DNA from: UJ101 sp965262705
Lineage (GTDB): Bacteria > Bacteroidota > Bacteroidia > Flavobacteriales > UJ101
Length of the DNA stretch: 64,000 bases
NCBI GenBank assembly: GCA_965262705.1
Contig: OZ253556.1
Coordinates: forward strand, 1,240,001-1,304,000
Direction of reading: 5' to 3'
The translations under genes and the position numbers were made by a program. The stretch's first letter is position 1; each line of letters opens with the position of its first letter. The notes under the pieces were generated by a model. That model was given only the letters and a program-made list of their open reading frames with translations. It was not told the origin of the DNA and searched no databases. Shown here piece by piece: positions 26,945-37,495 of the stretch.

Positions 26945-28480
26945 TCATCTCTCGTTTTTCAAAGAATCAAGAATAATATAAGCTAATACTTTGGATAGAA
27001 GTATAATCCTTGAATTACTCTCCACATGCCATAGTTTAAAATTAGAACTAAAGAAGCCAGAGATCAAAGGCCCCATCACATAAAAACCATTTGTTTTGGT
27101 CGATTGAAAATGATCATCCAATTCAAAGCCTCTATCTGATGGATTAATTGAAATTAATTGTCTTTTCAAACAATTATTAATTAAGGTATTGGAAGTTTCA
27201 GACAATTTTTCAAAACCGGTACAATTGATTATTTTACATAAGGAGAATTTCTTCTCATTTATCTTACCATCTGTTGCCTGATATTTAAACGAAAAAAGTT
27301 TTTTATCTACTTCTTTAAATTCTAGCATCTCACCTTTTATCAAATGTACTTTATCTTTTAGTTAACAAATGGCTCTGTGATGATCTTTGCCACAGCGTCT
27401 AATTAATTTTACAAAATTAATTCCATCCTGAACTACAAATTTGTGCTGCTCTTGCATAGTTAAGGAATTAAAAATATTGATAACTTCTTTTGAAATAGAA
27501 TTAAAAAAGAGAGGTCTGGAATCTTTTGGAATTTCTTTTAATTCTTTTTTTAATGCTTTAATTATGTCGACCGATCGAATTTTCCTTCCGGTCTTAAGCG
27601 TCTGAAAATAAAAATATTCTTTTGAATTATTACTATCAAAATCTTTAAGAAATTGTGGAATTATACCACTTTTAGATACGATAAATATTTTGCATATATT
27701 TCTTTTTATATTGTTCTTCAGGTAAAGCGAATATAGAAAATCTACCATTGTCGCATTACTGCCAACGATCATTATATTTTGTTCTTTTTTCTTTTTTAAT
27801 AAGGATAGGCTATTTAGAGTTTCAGTTAATGAAGGGTTGTATATATTATCTATAAAAATGGATTGATGGTTGGTAAACTTACAGTCAATGCGATTATTGA
27901 TAGATTTAAAATTTGAACTACCTATGGTTAAAACTATTTTTTTGCTAAAGCAGCAATTATCAGAGCGAATCATTTTAAAATGATCTTTTTTTATAATATC
28001 TATTACCTCAGTTTGACGATATACAAATTCCAATAGATTGGTTACTTTTGCTAGATCTTTTTTAAATCTACTTTTTAGATAATCTCCATAAATGAATCTG
28101 GGAAGCATTATTTCCCCAAAATTATTATTTTTAATTTGAAGTTTGTTAAAGTCATACCACTTTTTAAATCCTTCAAAAGAATTTTCTCTGTATTTCTCAA
28201 GCCATGCTTTTTTGTTTGCCTTTAACCAAGCACTAAACAGCATGAAGTCTTCATCAAAGATAAATTTATTAAGGGGAGTAATGATAAGTGAATCGTATCC
28301 AAAATACGTCTCACTATAAACAAAACCTCCATAGCTTACTTTTCTTTTTTCAAGCATCAAAATGCTTAGTTTTTTTAATTTTTTATCCTTAAGGTTTTTC
28401 ATTATATTCAATAAGGTACTTGTAGAAGAAAGACCCCCGCCAATAAAAGCAATATCATATAGTTTAATATTATCTTTCAT
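26945..28480 (-). pseudogene. FAD/NAD(P)-binding protein interrupted by one in-frame stop
   Basis: The frame runs from MKDNIKLYDIAFIGGGLSS (Rossmann loop GGGLSS, 12-17) for 372 codons, meets TAA at 27362-27364, and continues in the same frame to 26945 with LKDKVHLIKGEML and a typical C-terminal end (INCTGFEKLSE, GFYVMGPLI). The whole matches the FAD-dependent family with a Rossmann NAD(P)-binding domain found next to various biosynthetic genes (NAD_binding_9 type). The middle contains a second dinucleotide site (NIMIVGSNATMVDFLYSLY). A single base change would restore a 511-residue protein. The part after the stop has only a weak TTG start. A sequencing error is possible. Confidence 0.85.
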
Positions 28481-28646
28481 TTTTATGCTTTTTTAGTCTA
28501 AAATTTTATTGAAAATATTTATGGTACTGCTGAAAAACCTACAATTTTTAGATTTTTGATTAACTATGCAAAAGTTTTCTATGTTTTTATTATATTATTT
28601 ATTTTTATAAAAACATACCACTTGCTGTTATTTAATTTGTTTATGT

Positions 28647-28829
28647 GAGACCTTTAGCCCACGTGACTTGTAGTTGGATTCAAGCAGCGCCCTTCTAAAA
28701 AATTAAAATCCTTCATACTCAAAAACTTGCTCTGGTACTTAATTTTTTTACTTTATGCTACAATTCTCAGGCGTTGTATTGTCTTCCAAAGTGCTTTTTG
28801 CAACGGTCTCAGTACAAGCTAAAGGTCTC
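28647..28829. repeat. Compound palindromic element GAGACCTTTAGC...GCTAAAGGTCTC
   Basis: It starts GAGACCTTTAGCCC, includes a degenerate MITE interior that ends in GCAACGGTCTC at 28810, and continues to GCTAAAGGTCTC at 28829. It thus has two nested right ends. The gap 28481-28646 before it is AT-rich and shows nothing. Confidence 0.7.
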
Positions 28830-28927
28830 AAGATAATTTGGTTATTCCCAATTTAGGAAAACGTTATCAGACATTTGATTCTTTTTCTTCAAATATAAGC
28901 ATTTTTCAACAGCCCATTTATCAATAT

Positions 28928-29092
28928 AAGACCATTGCAAAAAGTACTTTAGCAAAAAAATGCGACGCACGAGGAAAATTAAACGCCGGAACAACCTTTC
29001 GGTTGTGAGGATTTTAATTTTTTTCAGAAGGGCGCCGTTTGAAGTTAGATGCTTTCTTTTTCATGCGTTTTTATGTGTTCTGCAACGGTCTT
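28928..29092. mobile_element. MITE copy with AAGACC/GGTCTT ends
   Basis: 165 bp, starting AAGACCATTGCA and ending TGCAACGGTCTT. Its left end is identical over 13 bases to the left end of the IS at 62199. No target duplication is visible. The stretch 29093-29253 that follows holds a 10-bp hairpin (AACCTGTAAG with CTTGCAGGGTT, one bulge) without a T run. Confidence 0.88.
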
Positions 29093-29253
29093 CCCCGGTG
29101 TAAGGATTTACCCCTTTATCACAGGAGATGAAAAATAATAATATTAATGTCGTTAAAAAGTTATGGTTTTACGGGTGTTAATTGTACTTCAACCCTGCAA
29201 GCAGAAGTTTTCCTCTTACAGGTTTGAGATACAATCTGCTGATTTTATATTTG

Positions 29254-30696
29254 TTATCGAGTGCCTCCTGCCCACCAAACGTTTTCAGTATAAACATACG
29301 TTCCATCACCGTAGGCTTTCTTCACATTTATATTATTCGTTACATCTTTTGAGCCATAAGTGAACCGAAGCGGGAATTTGCGATTACTAGCTAACTGGAT
29401 AGCATTATTTCCCATTGCTTTCCAACGACGAATATCATTATAAGCCTCTATGGCTTCTTCTTCATAACATGCGATATATTTTTGAACCATAATTTCATTT
29501 AATGCAGCAGCTGCATCGGTTAGTTTTCCCGCTACATGATCATCATAATAAGCCGTTGCATCTGCCTCAGAAATTCCTACATTTTCTTTTGCACAGTTTG
29601 CAATAATTGCTTGTTTCAGTGCATCTTTGGCATTTTGTAAATCTCCTTTGCGGGCATACGCTTCTGCTTTTAAAAATTCAAGCTCATGATAACGCATTAA
29701 AAAAGTGGGTACTTTTGCATTACTAAGACCTGAAATACCGTATTTATCTTGTTCGTTATCAGGATTACCATTCGGGGCAAATTCAATACCCTTTCCTTCA
29801 TCAGGTTCTTTAAAATATACTGCGTCTCTGGGATCATTTCTAGCAGCTAATTTATCATGCAAACTTTGACTCGCGCCGAAATAATCTCTATCTGTATAGA
29901 AGGCATAAAAAGGACTCACTGAGGAGGAACCATTGTAGCGGAAAAGGCACTGCTCAGAAGCATCCGTAAAAGACTGATTGGCAAGAGTAATCACCTCATC
30001 ATATTTAGGATTTTTTAGAGAAAGCCGCATGGTATAACGTGCTTTTAAGCCATAGGCAAATTTTGTCCATTTGTCTATATCCCCCTTATAAATGAGGTCT
30101 TGTTTCTCCAAAGCATCAGGAAAGGAAGATTCTTTGGCAAGATTAGCCATTCCCCCATCTAAAAAAGCAAATATTTGCTTGTAAATACTTTCCTGCGAAT
30201 CTAATTTGGGCGTAAGAATCACCTTAGGCTGGAGGGCTTCTGTATAAGGAACATCTCCAAATAAATCGGTAAGAACGGCTAAGCTGTATGCGCTTAAAAC
30301 TTGCGCAATGCCTAAGGTATGAAAATTACCTTCCTCAATGCCCCCCTTAGAACATTTGTCAATAATCTTTTTCAAATTATATAAATTACGGTATATACGA
30401 TTCCAAACATTGTTATAAGTAGCGCTGTTGGTGGGTTTGTCCTTGCGCATTTCAGCATCATACATTTGCCCGTAAACCCCTACATTATGTTCAATATAGC
30501 ACGAAGCATAAAAAGCTAAATCACTTCCTGTTACGGTAAATGCTGAATTTACCATCATATCTGTAATCGTAAGTTTAGTGGCTGTGTCGGTCGGATTATC
30601 AACATTCTTGCCAATGTCATCCATCAAATCTTCAGAGCAAGAACTTAATGTTAAAAAATTGAGTACAAAAACTGCGATATAGATTATTTTTTTCAT
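29254..30696 (-). CDS. SusD-like outer-membrane lipoprotein (second pair)
   Basis: A nutrient-binding surface lipoprotein partnered with the adjacent SusC. The signal ends in FLTLSSC with lipid Cys20. At 480 residues it is of the shorter SusD-like type. TPR-like helices appear in YNNVWNRIYRNLYNLKKIID and AYSLAVLTDLFGDVPYTEALQP. The latter, with GDVPY, is a hallmark of this subgroup, as is FLMRYHELEFLKAEAYARKGDLQNAKDALKQAI. It starts 24 bp after susC on the same strand. Different sequence and length from the 15 kb copy indicate a different ligand; none can be assigned. Confidence 0.94.
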   Translation of the reverse strand: MKKIIYIAVFVLNFLTLSSCSEDLMDDIGKNVDNPTDTATKLTITDMMVNSAFTVTGSDLAFYASCYIEHNVGVYGQMYDAEMRKDKPTNSATYNNVWNRIYRNLYNLKKIIDKCSKGGIEEGNFHTLGIAQVLSAYSLAVLTDLFGDVPYTEALQPKVILTPKLDSQESIYKQIFAFLDGGMANLAKESSFPDALEKQDLIYKGDIDKWTKFAYGLKARYTMRLSLKNPKYDEVITLANQSFTDASEQCLFRYNGSSSVSPFYAFYTDRDYFGASQSLHDKLAARNDPRDAVYFKEPDEGKGIEFAPNGNPDNEQDKYGISGLSNAKVPTFLMRYHELEFLKAEAYARKGDLQNAKDALKQAIIANCAKENVGISEADATAYYDDHVAGKLTDAAAALNEIMVQKYIACYEEEAIEAYNDIRRWKAMGNNAIQLASNRKFPLRFTYGSKDVTNNINVKKAYGDGTYVYTENVWWAGGTR

Positions 30697-30720
30697 CTTT
30701 TTATTTTTTTAATTTAATTG

Positions 30721-33700
30721 TTAGAATTTTAAGTTTAAAGTAATCCCATAGCTCGTGGTCTGCGGCAGGGTAAACCAATCAAACCCGCCTGCCATATTCG
30801 TATTCCCTAGAGAGGATTCAGGATCAATATTATCTAATTCTGCCCAAAGCAAAAGGTTACGTACAAAAACCCCCATAGAAATATTTACATTAGGTAGGAG
30901 TTTTTTAGGAAGATCATACTTTAAAGATAACTCTCTAATTTTAATAAAAGAATTATCATAAACGCTTGCTTCATCAATACTATATAGTACATTTGTATAC
31001 AATGTTTGATAAGCTCCGGAGCCATTGTCTCCACCTCGGACAATATCATTTTTACTCCCATCTTTTTTGTAGCCGTCATAAATAAAAGCAGATGACCTGT
31101 CTTCCGTCTTTTTAGACATACCATAATAATCAAGTAATTGATTAGACCCGGAACATATTTGTCCCCCCTGCTTCCACTCTAAAACAGCTCCGAGTGTCCA
31201 TTCTCTATACCGGAAAGTATTCGATAGTCCCACAATAAAGTCTGGGGAAACTTGGCCAATCACCCCGGGTTCGCCTGCCATAGGCATCCCGTAAGTATCA
31301 GAATCAGGGTTTTCATCTACTAAAATCCGTCCCTGCTTATCTCTTTTATAGGTGGAACCATAAATCACAGGATACGTATCTCCGATACCCGCTCTTACTT
31401 GAGGAATGTCAAATCCTCCCAAGTAGATACTTTCTCCCGGAGCTAACTCATCCACTACATTTTTAATTTTTGAAAAGTTTACATTCATGTCCCAGGTAAC
31501 ACGATCTGAGCGAATAGGAGTTATATAGAGTATAACTTCATGACCGTCGGTATGTACTTTTCCTCCGTTCGTTACCAACTCTTGCGCACCTGTAGAGCCT
31601 GCAAGCGGAACGGGAAAGATTTGGTCTTTTACATTTTGTCGTGAATAAGTATAATCAATTCCTATGCGATCGCGCAGAAACTTTAAGTTCACCCCAAATT
31701 CATACGACTTTGTATTTTGAGGCTTTAAGTTAGGATCATAGAGGGTACTTGAGGCAATATATGAACTTACTCCATCAAGCGGGTAAAGAATAGGTGCCCC
31801 AGTCCAAAATCCTCCTTCATAATCGGGTTTAACGAAGAAATTATCGTAATACGTTCCTGCCTGCCCTACTTCAGCATAGGAAGCTCTGAATTTAACAAAG
31901 GACAACCAGCTAAGATTTTTTAATCCATTAATTTCTGATGCAACAAACCCGAGAGAAGCGGAAGGGTAAAAGAAAGAACGGTTTCCGCGGGGCATGGAAG
32001 AGACAATGTCATTGCGCCCTGTGGCATTCAAGAAAAGCATTTCTTTCCAAGACAAAGAAAAACTACCGAAGAACCCCACGGATCTATCTTGCTCTTGTCT
32101 TTCATCATTCGTTACGGTTTTGGCATTATTAATGTGGTTCCACCCTCCAAAGTTAAAATCTTGTCCTTTTTGCTGATATGCTTTACTATTATTGTGGTTT
32201 ATTTCATTCCCCAGGATTGCATTAAAACGAAGATCATGATTAATTTTCCAGTCGTAGTTAGCTGTAAGCAAAGAGTTCCATGTCAAATTCGTAACCCCAT
32301 AATTCTTAATTCTGCCTTCTTTTCCTTTGCTTCCAAATCCAAAAATATCCTGGTAGTTCGTAGTATAGGAATCCAATCCTAATTGATATTTCACGTTTAA
32401 ATCCATATCATCTGCAAGATGAGTTGTGTATCTTACAAAACCATTTCCAAAAAAACGATCAGTATGCTCATTAAAGGTATTGTTGTGTTCTACCCAATAA
32501 GGATTGTCAAAACTCAAACCGCGATAATAAATTTGCTTATACGGATCTTTAGGATCATGATAAGGAATTCCTTTTAAATTGTAGCTGCTGGGTGCAGTTA
32601 AAACCCCTGCCAAAGAGTTATCATTACCTCCAGAGAGTTTATCAATCATTGTGCTGACAAAATTTGCAGAGAAACCTGCGGTAAACCGATTATTGAGTTT
32701 ATGTTCTCCCGCAGCCTTGGCATTCCAGCGCTTCATGCCCGTATTATGTGCTATACCGGTTTGATTGGTGCGTCCCAAACCAATAGAAAAGTGACCGTTT
32801 TCTGTTGCTTGAGCTACATTGATTCCGGTGGTAGAAGTTAATCCGATATTAAAATAATCATTCCAGTTATTATACACCCCAGGGGTTACCCAAGGGTCTA
32901 ACCCTGCCTCTTCCAATTGTGGAACTTTGTACATACCTTCGTGCCCTTTCCCATTCCCTCCATAAGTGGGATCATTGGGAAGATCGGTGATTCTTGGCCC
33001 CCAAGAGGTAGAAGTTCGAGGGCTGTATTTACCGCCGATGCCTTGCGCCCAAGTGGTTTGATAGTCCGGCGTTCTAGAAACCATATCAAAACTGGTGGTC
33101 TGATTAAATGTAACCACTGGCTTTCCCTTAGCCAATCCTTTACCGTTTCGCGTGGTGATGATCACTGCACCATTGGAGGCACGCATACCATACAAAGCCG
33201 CGGCAGCCTGCCCTTTTAAAACGGTGAGGCTTACAATGTCATTAGGGTCAATATCTATCCCCCGATTGGCAATATCTGGTCCTATAATACCGCTTCCCCT
33301 TTGGCTAATATCCCCTCCTGTTTGAATATCGGGCGTACTTGTAATAGGCATCCCATCCACCACATACAGAGGGGTATTGTTTCCATTGAAAGAGCGTGCT
33401 CCTCGAATGACAATTTGAGAAGAAGCCCCTGGCATACCGCTGGAAGGTTTTATGTCTATACCCGTAACTTTGCCTTGAAGAGCTCCCGCTAAATCAGGAT
33501 TTCCTGTCTTCTTTAATTCATCAGGATTAATATCTTGTACGGCATATCCCAATGCTTTCTTCTCGCGTTTAATTCCGAGTGCCGTTACCACCACTTCGCC
33601 GATTTGGGTAGCTTCCGAGTTCCTCAAAACTACATTTAGCATAGTTCCACTAACTTTCTTTGTTATTTCATTTTTCCCTATAAAACTAAACGTAAGGATT

Positions 33701-33951
33701 TCTCCTTGTTTTGCCGTAATGGTGTATTTCCCATTCGCATCGGTTTCGGCACTTTGCCCGCTTTCACTTTCTATATATGCGCCCGGTAACGGCTCACCCG
33801 TATCATCGCGGACTATGCCCTTTACGATTTCCTGCGCCTGAAGCGCCGTAAACATCAATAGAAGTAAGCCGCTTATTATTAAGGACTTACTCTTGCAATC
33901 CCTATTAATAAGACGGGATAGCATCTTCTTGTAATCATACTTACTTTTCAT
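30721..33951 (-). CDS. SusC-like TonB-dependent transporter (second pair)
   Basis: A 1076-residue outer-membrane importer. It has a long cytoplasmic-like leader, then the signal segment SLIISGLLLLMFTALQAQ (about 23-40), and the carboxypeptidase-regulatory-like domain (VKGIVRDDTGEPLPGAYIESES). The plug region contains VVVTALGIKREKKALGYAVQDI, IRGARSFNGNNTPLYVVDGMPI and VLKGQAAAALYGMRASNGAVIITTRNG, the last two being SusC hallmarks. The barrel ends in SYGITLNLKF with a terminal Phe. The 5' region 33952-34473 has no recognised promoter or regulator. It shares no special similarity with the 17-20 kb SusC beyond the family motifs. Confidence 0.96.
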   Translation of the reverse strand: MKSKYDYKKMLSRLINRDCKSKSLIISGLLLLMFTALQAQEIVKGIVRDDTGEPLPGAYIESESGQSAETDANGKYTITAKQGEILTFSFIGKNEITKKVSGTMLNVVLRNSEATQIGEVVVTALGIKREKKALGYAVQDINPDELKKTGNPDLAGALQGKVTGIDIKPSSGMPGASSQIVIRGARSFNGNNTPLYVVDGMPITSTPDIQTGGDISQRGSGIIGPDIANRGIDIDPNDIVSLTVLKGQAAAALYGMRASNGAVIITTRNGKGLAKGKPVVTFNQTTSFDMVSRTPDYQTTWAQGIGGKYSPRTSTSWGPRITDLPNDPTYGGNGKGHEGMYKVPQLEEAGLDPWVTPGVYNNWNDYFNIGLTSTTGINVAQATENGHFSIGLGRTNQTGIAHNTGMKRWNAKAAGEHKLNNRFTAGFSANFVSTMIDKLSGGNDNSLAGVLTAPSSYNLKGIPYHDPKDPYKQIYYRGLSFDNPYWVEHNNTFNEHTDRFFGNGFVRYTTHLADDMDLNVKYQLGLDSYTTNYQDIFGFGSKGKEGRIKNYGVTNLTWNSLLTANYDWKINHDLRFNAILGNEINHNNSKAYQQKGQDFNFGGWNHINNAKTVTNDERQEQDRSVGFFGSFSLSWKEMLFLNATGRNDIVSSMPRGNRSFFYPSASLGFVASEINGLKNLSWLSFVKFRASYAEVGQAGTYYDNFFVKPDYEGGFWTGAPILYPLDGVSSYIASSTLYDPNLKPQNTKSYEFGVNLKFLRDRIGIDYTYSRQNVKDQIFPVPLAGSTGAQELVTNGGKVHTDGHEVILYITPIRSDRVTWDMNVNFSKIKNVVDELAPGESIYLGGFDIPQVRAGIGDTYPVIYGSTYKRDKQGRILVDENPDSDTYGMPMAGEPGVIGQVSPDFIVGLSNTFRYREWTLGAVLEWKQGGQICSGSNQLLDYYGMSKKTEDRSSAFIYDGYKKDGSKNDIVRGGDNGSGAYQTLYTNVLYSIDEASVYDNSFIKIRELSLKYDLPKKLLPNVNISMGVFVRNLLLWAELDNIDPESSLGNTNMAGGFDWFTLPQTTSYGITLNLKF

Positions 33952-34473
33952 ACATCAATTAATTTTATAATGATTATACATTTTTTACTTCTTCTTTTTT
34001 TAATTGCGTTATCCTTGTTAAACCTATTTTATCTATTTTGCAACTGAACTGAAAGTCAGCGAAGCTAAAGGCATCCTATAAACTTCGTATGTTTTTGCAG
34101 TATTAAGAATAAAAAAAAGAAAGTTTAACGCAAATTAATAATTTGTTATTTTAAAAAACAAATAACTACAAGTTGACTTGTCGCATAAATCTTATTTTTA
34201 ACAAATTTTAAGAAGGATAAAATCATTATTTTAAAAAATAGCAAAAAGAGGCTAAACGTTTTATTCATAAAGCCTTTTATTTAATCACTTTAACAAATTT
34301 TGTTAATAAAAAAAGTATAGATTTCATCAAAAGTTAAATAAATGTTAAAGTCTAAAAACGTATTTAAAAAAAGTGTTTTTTCTCGTTTTTATTTTAGATA
34401 GCCCTCTCTTTATAAGTTCTGATCGTAGCTTTTAAAATAACACCTCTATGAACTACGCGCTTAATCTTCTATG
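33952..34473. other. Long AT-rich gap upstream of the second susC
   Basis: About 520 bp, very AT-rich. I see no gene, tRNA or clear promoter, only a short scrap of the CAACTGAACTGAAAGTCAGCGAAGCTAAAG repeat module near 34038-34067. Confidence 0.5.
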
Positions 34474-34733
34474 GAGACCGTTGCAAAAAGCATTTTCGCA
34501 ACTGAATTGAAAGTCAGCAAAGCTAATAAAATACAACGCTTGACAAAAATTAGATACCGAAGCAACTTAATGGTTGTGAGGATCTTAATTTTTTAAGAAG
34601 AAAGAATTTAGCTAGCGCTGACTTGCAGTTCAATTCAACTAATTCATTACTTTGATGAACTCAGTTGCCGATTACCGAACTTGTCAATATAAAATTATCT
34701 GCCGAGAATTAAAATCTTCACACACCAAAGTCT
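34474..34733. repeat. Degenerate MITE with CTGACTTGCAGTT insertions
   Basis: It starts GAGACCGTTGCAAAAAGC and keeps the interior hairpin (AGCAACTTAATGGTTGT), but is then broken by repeated CTGACTTGCAGTTCAATTC modules. The right end is not recognisable. It abuts the 3' end of the nucleoside kinase gene. Confidence 0.7.
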
Positions 34734-34735
34734 CC

Positions 34736-35350
34736 TTAAAATAATCCGTGGATTTTGGTTCCTATTTTCTCAATGATAAAACCTAAATCATCTTTATTAG
34801 ATACAAAATCTAAATCATCTACATCAATGATTAAGAGTTTCCCCTTACGGTAGTTTTCAATCCAATGCGTGTAATGATCATTCAGGCGAGATAGATAGTC
34901 AATACTAATAGATGTTTCATACTTTCGCCCTCTCTTGTAAATTTGCTCAACCAAATTGGCTATTGAACTTCGAAGATAAATCAATAAATCGGGCGCTTTA
35001 ATAAAATTTTCCATCAAAAGGAATAAAGATTGATAGGTATTAAAATCTCGCTCGCTCATTAAGCCCATTTTATGTAAATTAGGGGCAAAAATATACGCAT
35101 CTTCGTAAATAGTGCGGTCTTGGATAACTTTTTTCCTCTTTTCTCTTATTGCTTTAATTTGTGAAAAGCGGGTCGTTAAAAAATAAATTTGCAGATTGAA
35201 TGACCAACGACTCATATTCTCGTAGAAATCATTTAAATAAGGATTAATTTCCAGATTTTCATAATGTGGTTGCCAACGGTAGTGTTTAGCCAGCAAACCC
35301 GTTAAGGATGTTTTTCCTGCACCGATATTTCCTGCAACGGCTACGTGCAT
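34736..35350 (-). CDS. Deoxynucleoside kinase
   Basis: Phosphorylates deoxynucleosides for salvage; the exact base preference is unknown. It has 204 residues from the start at 35350 (MHVAVAGNIGAGKTS). A 28-residue longer frame (to 35434) looks non-coding, and MHVAVAGNIGAGKT is the usual family start. The Walker A loop is GNIGAGKT (7-14), the Glu in YENLEINPYL may act as catalytic base, QDRTIYEDAYIFA matches the (D/E)R(S/T) motif, and YLRSSIANLVEQIYKRGRKYE is the lid with Arg residues. Repeats flank it on both sides. Confidence 0.92.
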   Translation of the reverse strand: MHVAVAGNIGAGKTSLTGLLAKHYRWQPHYENLEINPYLNDFYENMSRWSFNLQIYFLTTRFSQIKAIREKRKKVIQDRTIYEDAYIFAPNLHKMGLMSERDFNTYQSLFLLMENFIKAPDLLIYLRSSIANLVEQIYKRGRKYETSISIDYLSRLNDHYTHWIENYRKGKLLIIDVDDLDFVSNKDDLGFIIEKIGTKIHGLF

Positions 35351-35439
35351 TTTTACTGTGATTAAAATTCTTCTCTTGCAAAAATACACTTTTCTCTCTA
35401 AACTAATTTTTTTAATTCTACAAGGATTAATCATATTAA

Positions 35440-35547
35440 GAGACCTTTAGCTTTGCTGACTTTCAGTTCAGTTGCAGAATAAATAAAAAGGCATAAAAGC
35501 TAAATGCTTTCTTTTTCATATTTTTTTACGTGTTCTGCAACGGTCTC
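35440..35547. repeat. Short MITE-type element between kinase and glycosyltransferase genes
   Basis: 108 bp, from GAGACCTTTAGCTTTGCTGAC to TTCTGCAACGGTCTC. The left end belongs to the 'CTTTAGC' palindrome type and the right end to the MITE type, so it is a hybrid. Another GGTCTT follows at once. Confidence 0.75.
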
Positions 35548-35552
35548 AGGTC

Positions 35553-36623
35553 TTATATTTTTAACTCCTTCGCTATAAATCTATTTACTTTATTAATAAT
35601 GATATCAACATCGTAAGCTTCATATAGTGTTTGACTGTTTTTGCGCCATTGCTTTTGGCTTTTCTTGCTAAATAAATCGGGTTTAAGTTCTTTTAAATCT
35701 ATATAGTCAAAAGAAGGATTATTAGAAAAAGTATGCCAGTCTTCTACTTTTATATAAGGGGAAAACAGTGTGAAAGTAGGCTTATTCAGCGCTTTTGAAA
35801 TATGACCCCCTCCCCCTTCATTTGAAATATGCAAATGGCAATGATACATAATAGCAGCAAATTCTCTGATGGTATTTCCTATGATGGAAAGGTGAATTTT
35901 TTGATGGTGAAAAGGATGAATATAATTCATCAACTTCTCAATTTCCTTTTTTTGTGAAGGGATATAGTTAAAAAGAATGTCAACGTCTCGACATTTGAAT
36001 ATTTCATTAATTAATTTTCCCATGGACTTTAGCGGATAAGTTTTTTCAGGCTTACTCCCTAGGACTCCAAGCATTATAATCGGTTTATTAAACCGTATTC
36101 CTTGCAGTTTTAGAGCTTCTTTTTGTGCTAAAATCTCTTTTTCTTTTAGAAATATCGGATGAGTATAATTTTTACTAAAATTTTTTCCTACAATCGGATC
36201 AATAAGGCTCAGTCGATGGTCCAATGCCAATCCTGCTGCTGTTTTTTGAACAAGACCTCGCTTTACAGGATGTGTATAGCAATGCAAATAATTTTTTTTA
36301 GGGTAAGAAATGCGCATTTTTATCCCTGAAAATTTACTTATTATTTTACTTTGAAGTTTTTCGTATGCATCGATTAAAATATCGTACTTATCTTTGCAAA
36401 TTTGCTGTGTGATTTTCACTAATCCGAAGAAGGTTTTACTTTTCTTTTCATCTATTTCGATGATATAATCTATATTGGGATTATACTTAATAATGGAGGC
36501 ATAAGGCGCATAGCACAAAAAATGAATGATGCATGAAGGAGAGAATCGCTTTAAGTTATTAGCAATTGTTGAACTCATTAATACATCCCCCATATACTTA
36601 TTCTGTATAATTAAAATCTTCAT
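35553..36623 (-). CDS. Glycosyltransferase family 9 (heptosyltransferase-like)
   Basis: Probably adds a heptose or related sugar to the lipopolysaccharide core, on the inner side of the inner membrane. It has 356 residues. The N-terminus MKILIIQNKYMGDVLMSSTIANNLKRFSP is the family opening (the Gly-Asp after the first strand). The C-terminal half has LGSKPEKTYPLKSMGKLI and HISNEGGGGHISKALNKPTFTLFSPY, the nucleotide-sugar site; the usual Asp is replaced by Asn-Glu. A kinase-like gene is transcribed divergently 55 bp away and probably acts on the same core. Acceptor and donor cannot be named from sequence. Confidence 0.88.
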   Translation of the reverse strand: MKILIIQNKYMGDVLMSSTIANNLKRFSPSCIIHFLCYAPYASIIKYNPNIDYIIEIDEKKSKTFFGLVKITQQICKDKYDILIDAYEKLQSKIISKFSGIKMRISYPKKNYLHCYTHPVKRGLVQKTAAGLALDHRLSLIDPIVGKNFSKNYTHPIFLKEKEILAQKEALKLQGIRFNKPIIMLGVLGSKPEKTYPLKSMGKLINEIFKCRDVDILFNYIPSQKKEIEKLMNYIHPFHHQKIHLSIIGNTIREFAAIMYHCHLHISNEGGGGHISKALNKPTFTLFSPYIKVEDWHTFSNNPSFDYIDLKELKPDLFSKKSQKQWRKNSQTLYEAYDVDIIINKVNRFIAKELKI

Positions 36624-36678
36624 AGGGTATTAGACTTTGTTAAAAATATAATTTCTCTAAATTAGCGTAAATTTAATA

Positions 36679-37455
36679 ATGAAAGAAAATCGATTGATTC
36701 ATGATTCATATAAGTTCTTAGAAAAAGAGCTACAAGAAAAAATTTATTCTTTTTCAACTACTGGAACTATCGTAATGAATGGTGAGCGAAACATAATCAA
36801 AAAATTCAATCTCTCGAATGAAGTTCAAATAAGTATTAAATCGTTCAAAAAACCCCATTTTCTCAATCGATTTGCCTATCAATACATTAGACCCTCTAAG
36901 GCTAAACGTTCTTATCATTACGCAATGAGATTAAAAAAATCTAATATTTTAACCCCCTCACCCATAGCATACTTTGAATTTTCTAACTTTTTAGGAATTA
37001 TTAACAGCTATTATATTGCAAGTTATATTAATTACGATTTTACTTATAGAGCGCTGTTAGATAAAAAATTTCCTGACAGAGAAAACATTTTGAGACAATT
37101 TACTCGATTCACTCACAAATTACATCAAAAAAATATTGAGTTTTTAGACCATTCCCCTGGTAATACATTGATTATAAAGAAAGATAATAATCAATATGAC
37201 TTTTATTTGATTGATTTAAACCGTATGCAGTTTAGAAAACTCAATTTTGAAGAGCGTGTCGGAAATTTTAGAAAACTATCTGCCAAGGAGGATATGTTAT
37301 ATATTATGAGTGATGAATATGCTAAGATTACCAAAAGCCCTTTTGATAAAACGTATGAATTAATGAAAAACGCAAATAATGACTTCCAGCGAAAATATAA
37401 GCGAAGGATGCAGTTTAAAGCAAAGTATTTGCGTAGAAAGAATAACCCTACATAG
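36679..37455 (+). CDS. Lipopolysaccharide core kinase-like protein (Kdo/WaaP group)
   Basis: A protein-kinase-fold enzyme that probably phosphorylates the LPS core. It has 258 residues. The catalytic loop is in IEFLDHSPGNTLII (Asp and Asn with the spacing of HxDxxxxN kinases) and the metal-binding Asp in FYLIDLNRMQF (DLN replacing DFG). VQISIKSFKKPHFLNRFAYQYIRPSKAKRSYHYAMRLKK fits the ATP-lysine region of such kinases. It is divergently transcribed from a family 9 glycosyltransferase, which supports a core-modification role. A different small-molecule kinase cannot be excluded. Confidence 0.78.
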   Translation: MKENRLIHDSYKFLEKELQEKIYSFSTTGTIVMNGERNIIKKFNLSNEVQISIKSFKKPHFLNRFAYQYIRPSKAKRSYHYAMRLKKSNILTPSPIAYFEFSNFLGIINSYYIASYINYDFTYRALLDKKFPDRENILRQFTRFTHKLHQKNIEFLDHSPGNTLIIKKDNNQYDFYLIDLNRMQFRKLNFEERVGNFRKLSAKEDMLYIMSDEYAKITKSPFDKTYELMKNANNDFQRKYKRRMQFKAKYLRRKNNPT

Positions 37456-37495
37456 CGAAAATGTATTAAGAAAAGCAGGGTAGAATTTTTAAATA

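Noticed and set aside
29190..29235. Terminator after the second susD
   Set aside because: A 10-bp hairpin with a bulge is there, but no T run follows on the minus strand, so I did not call it.
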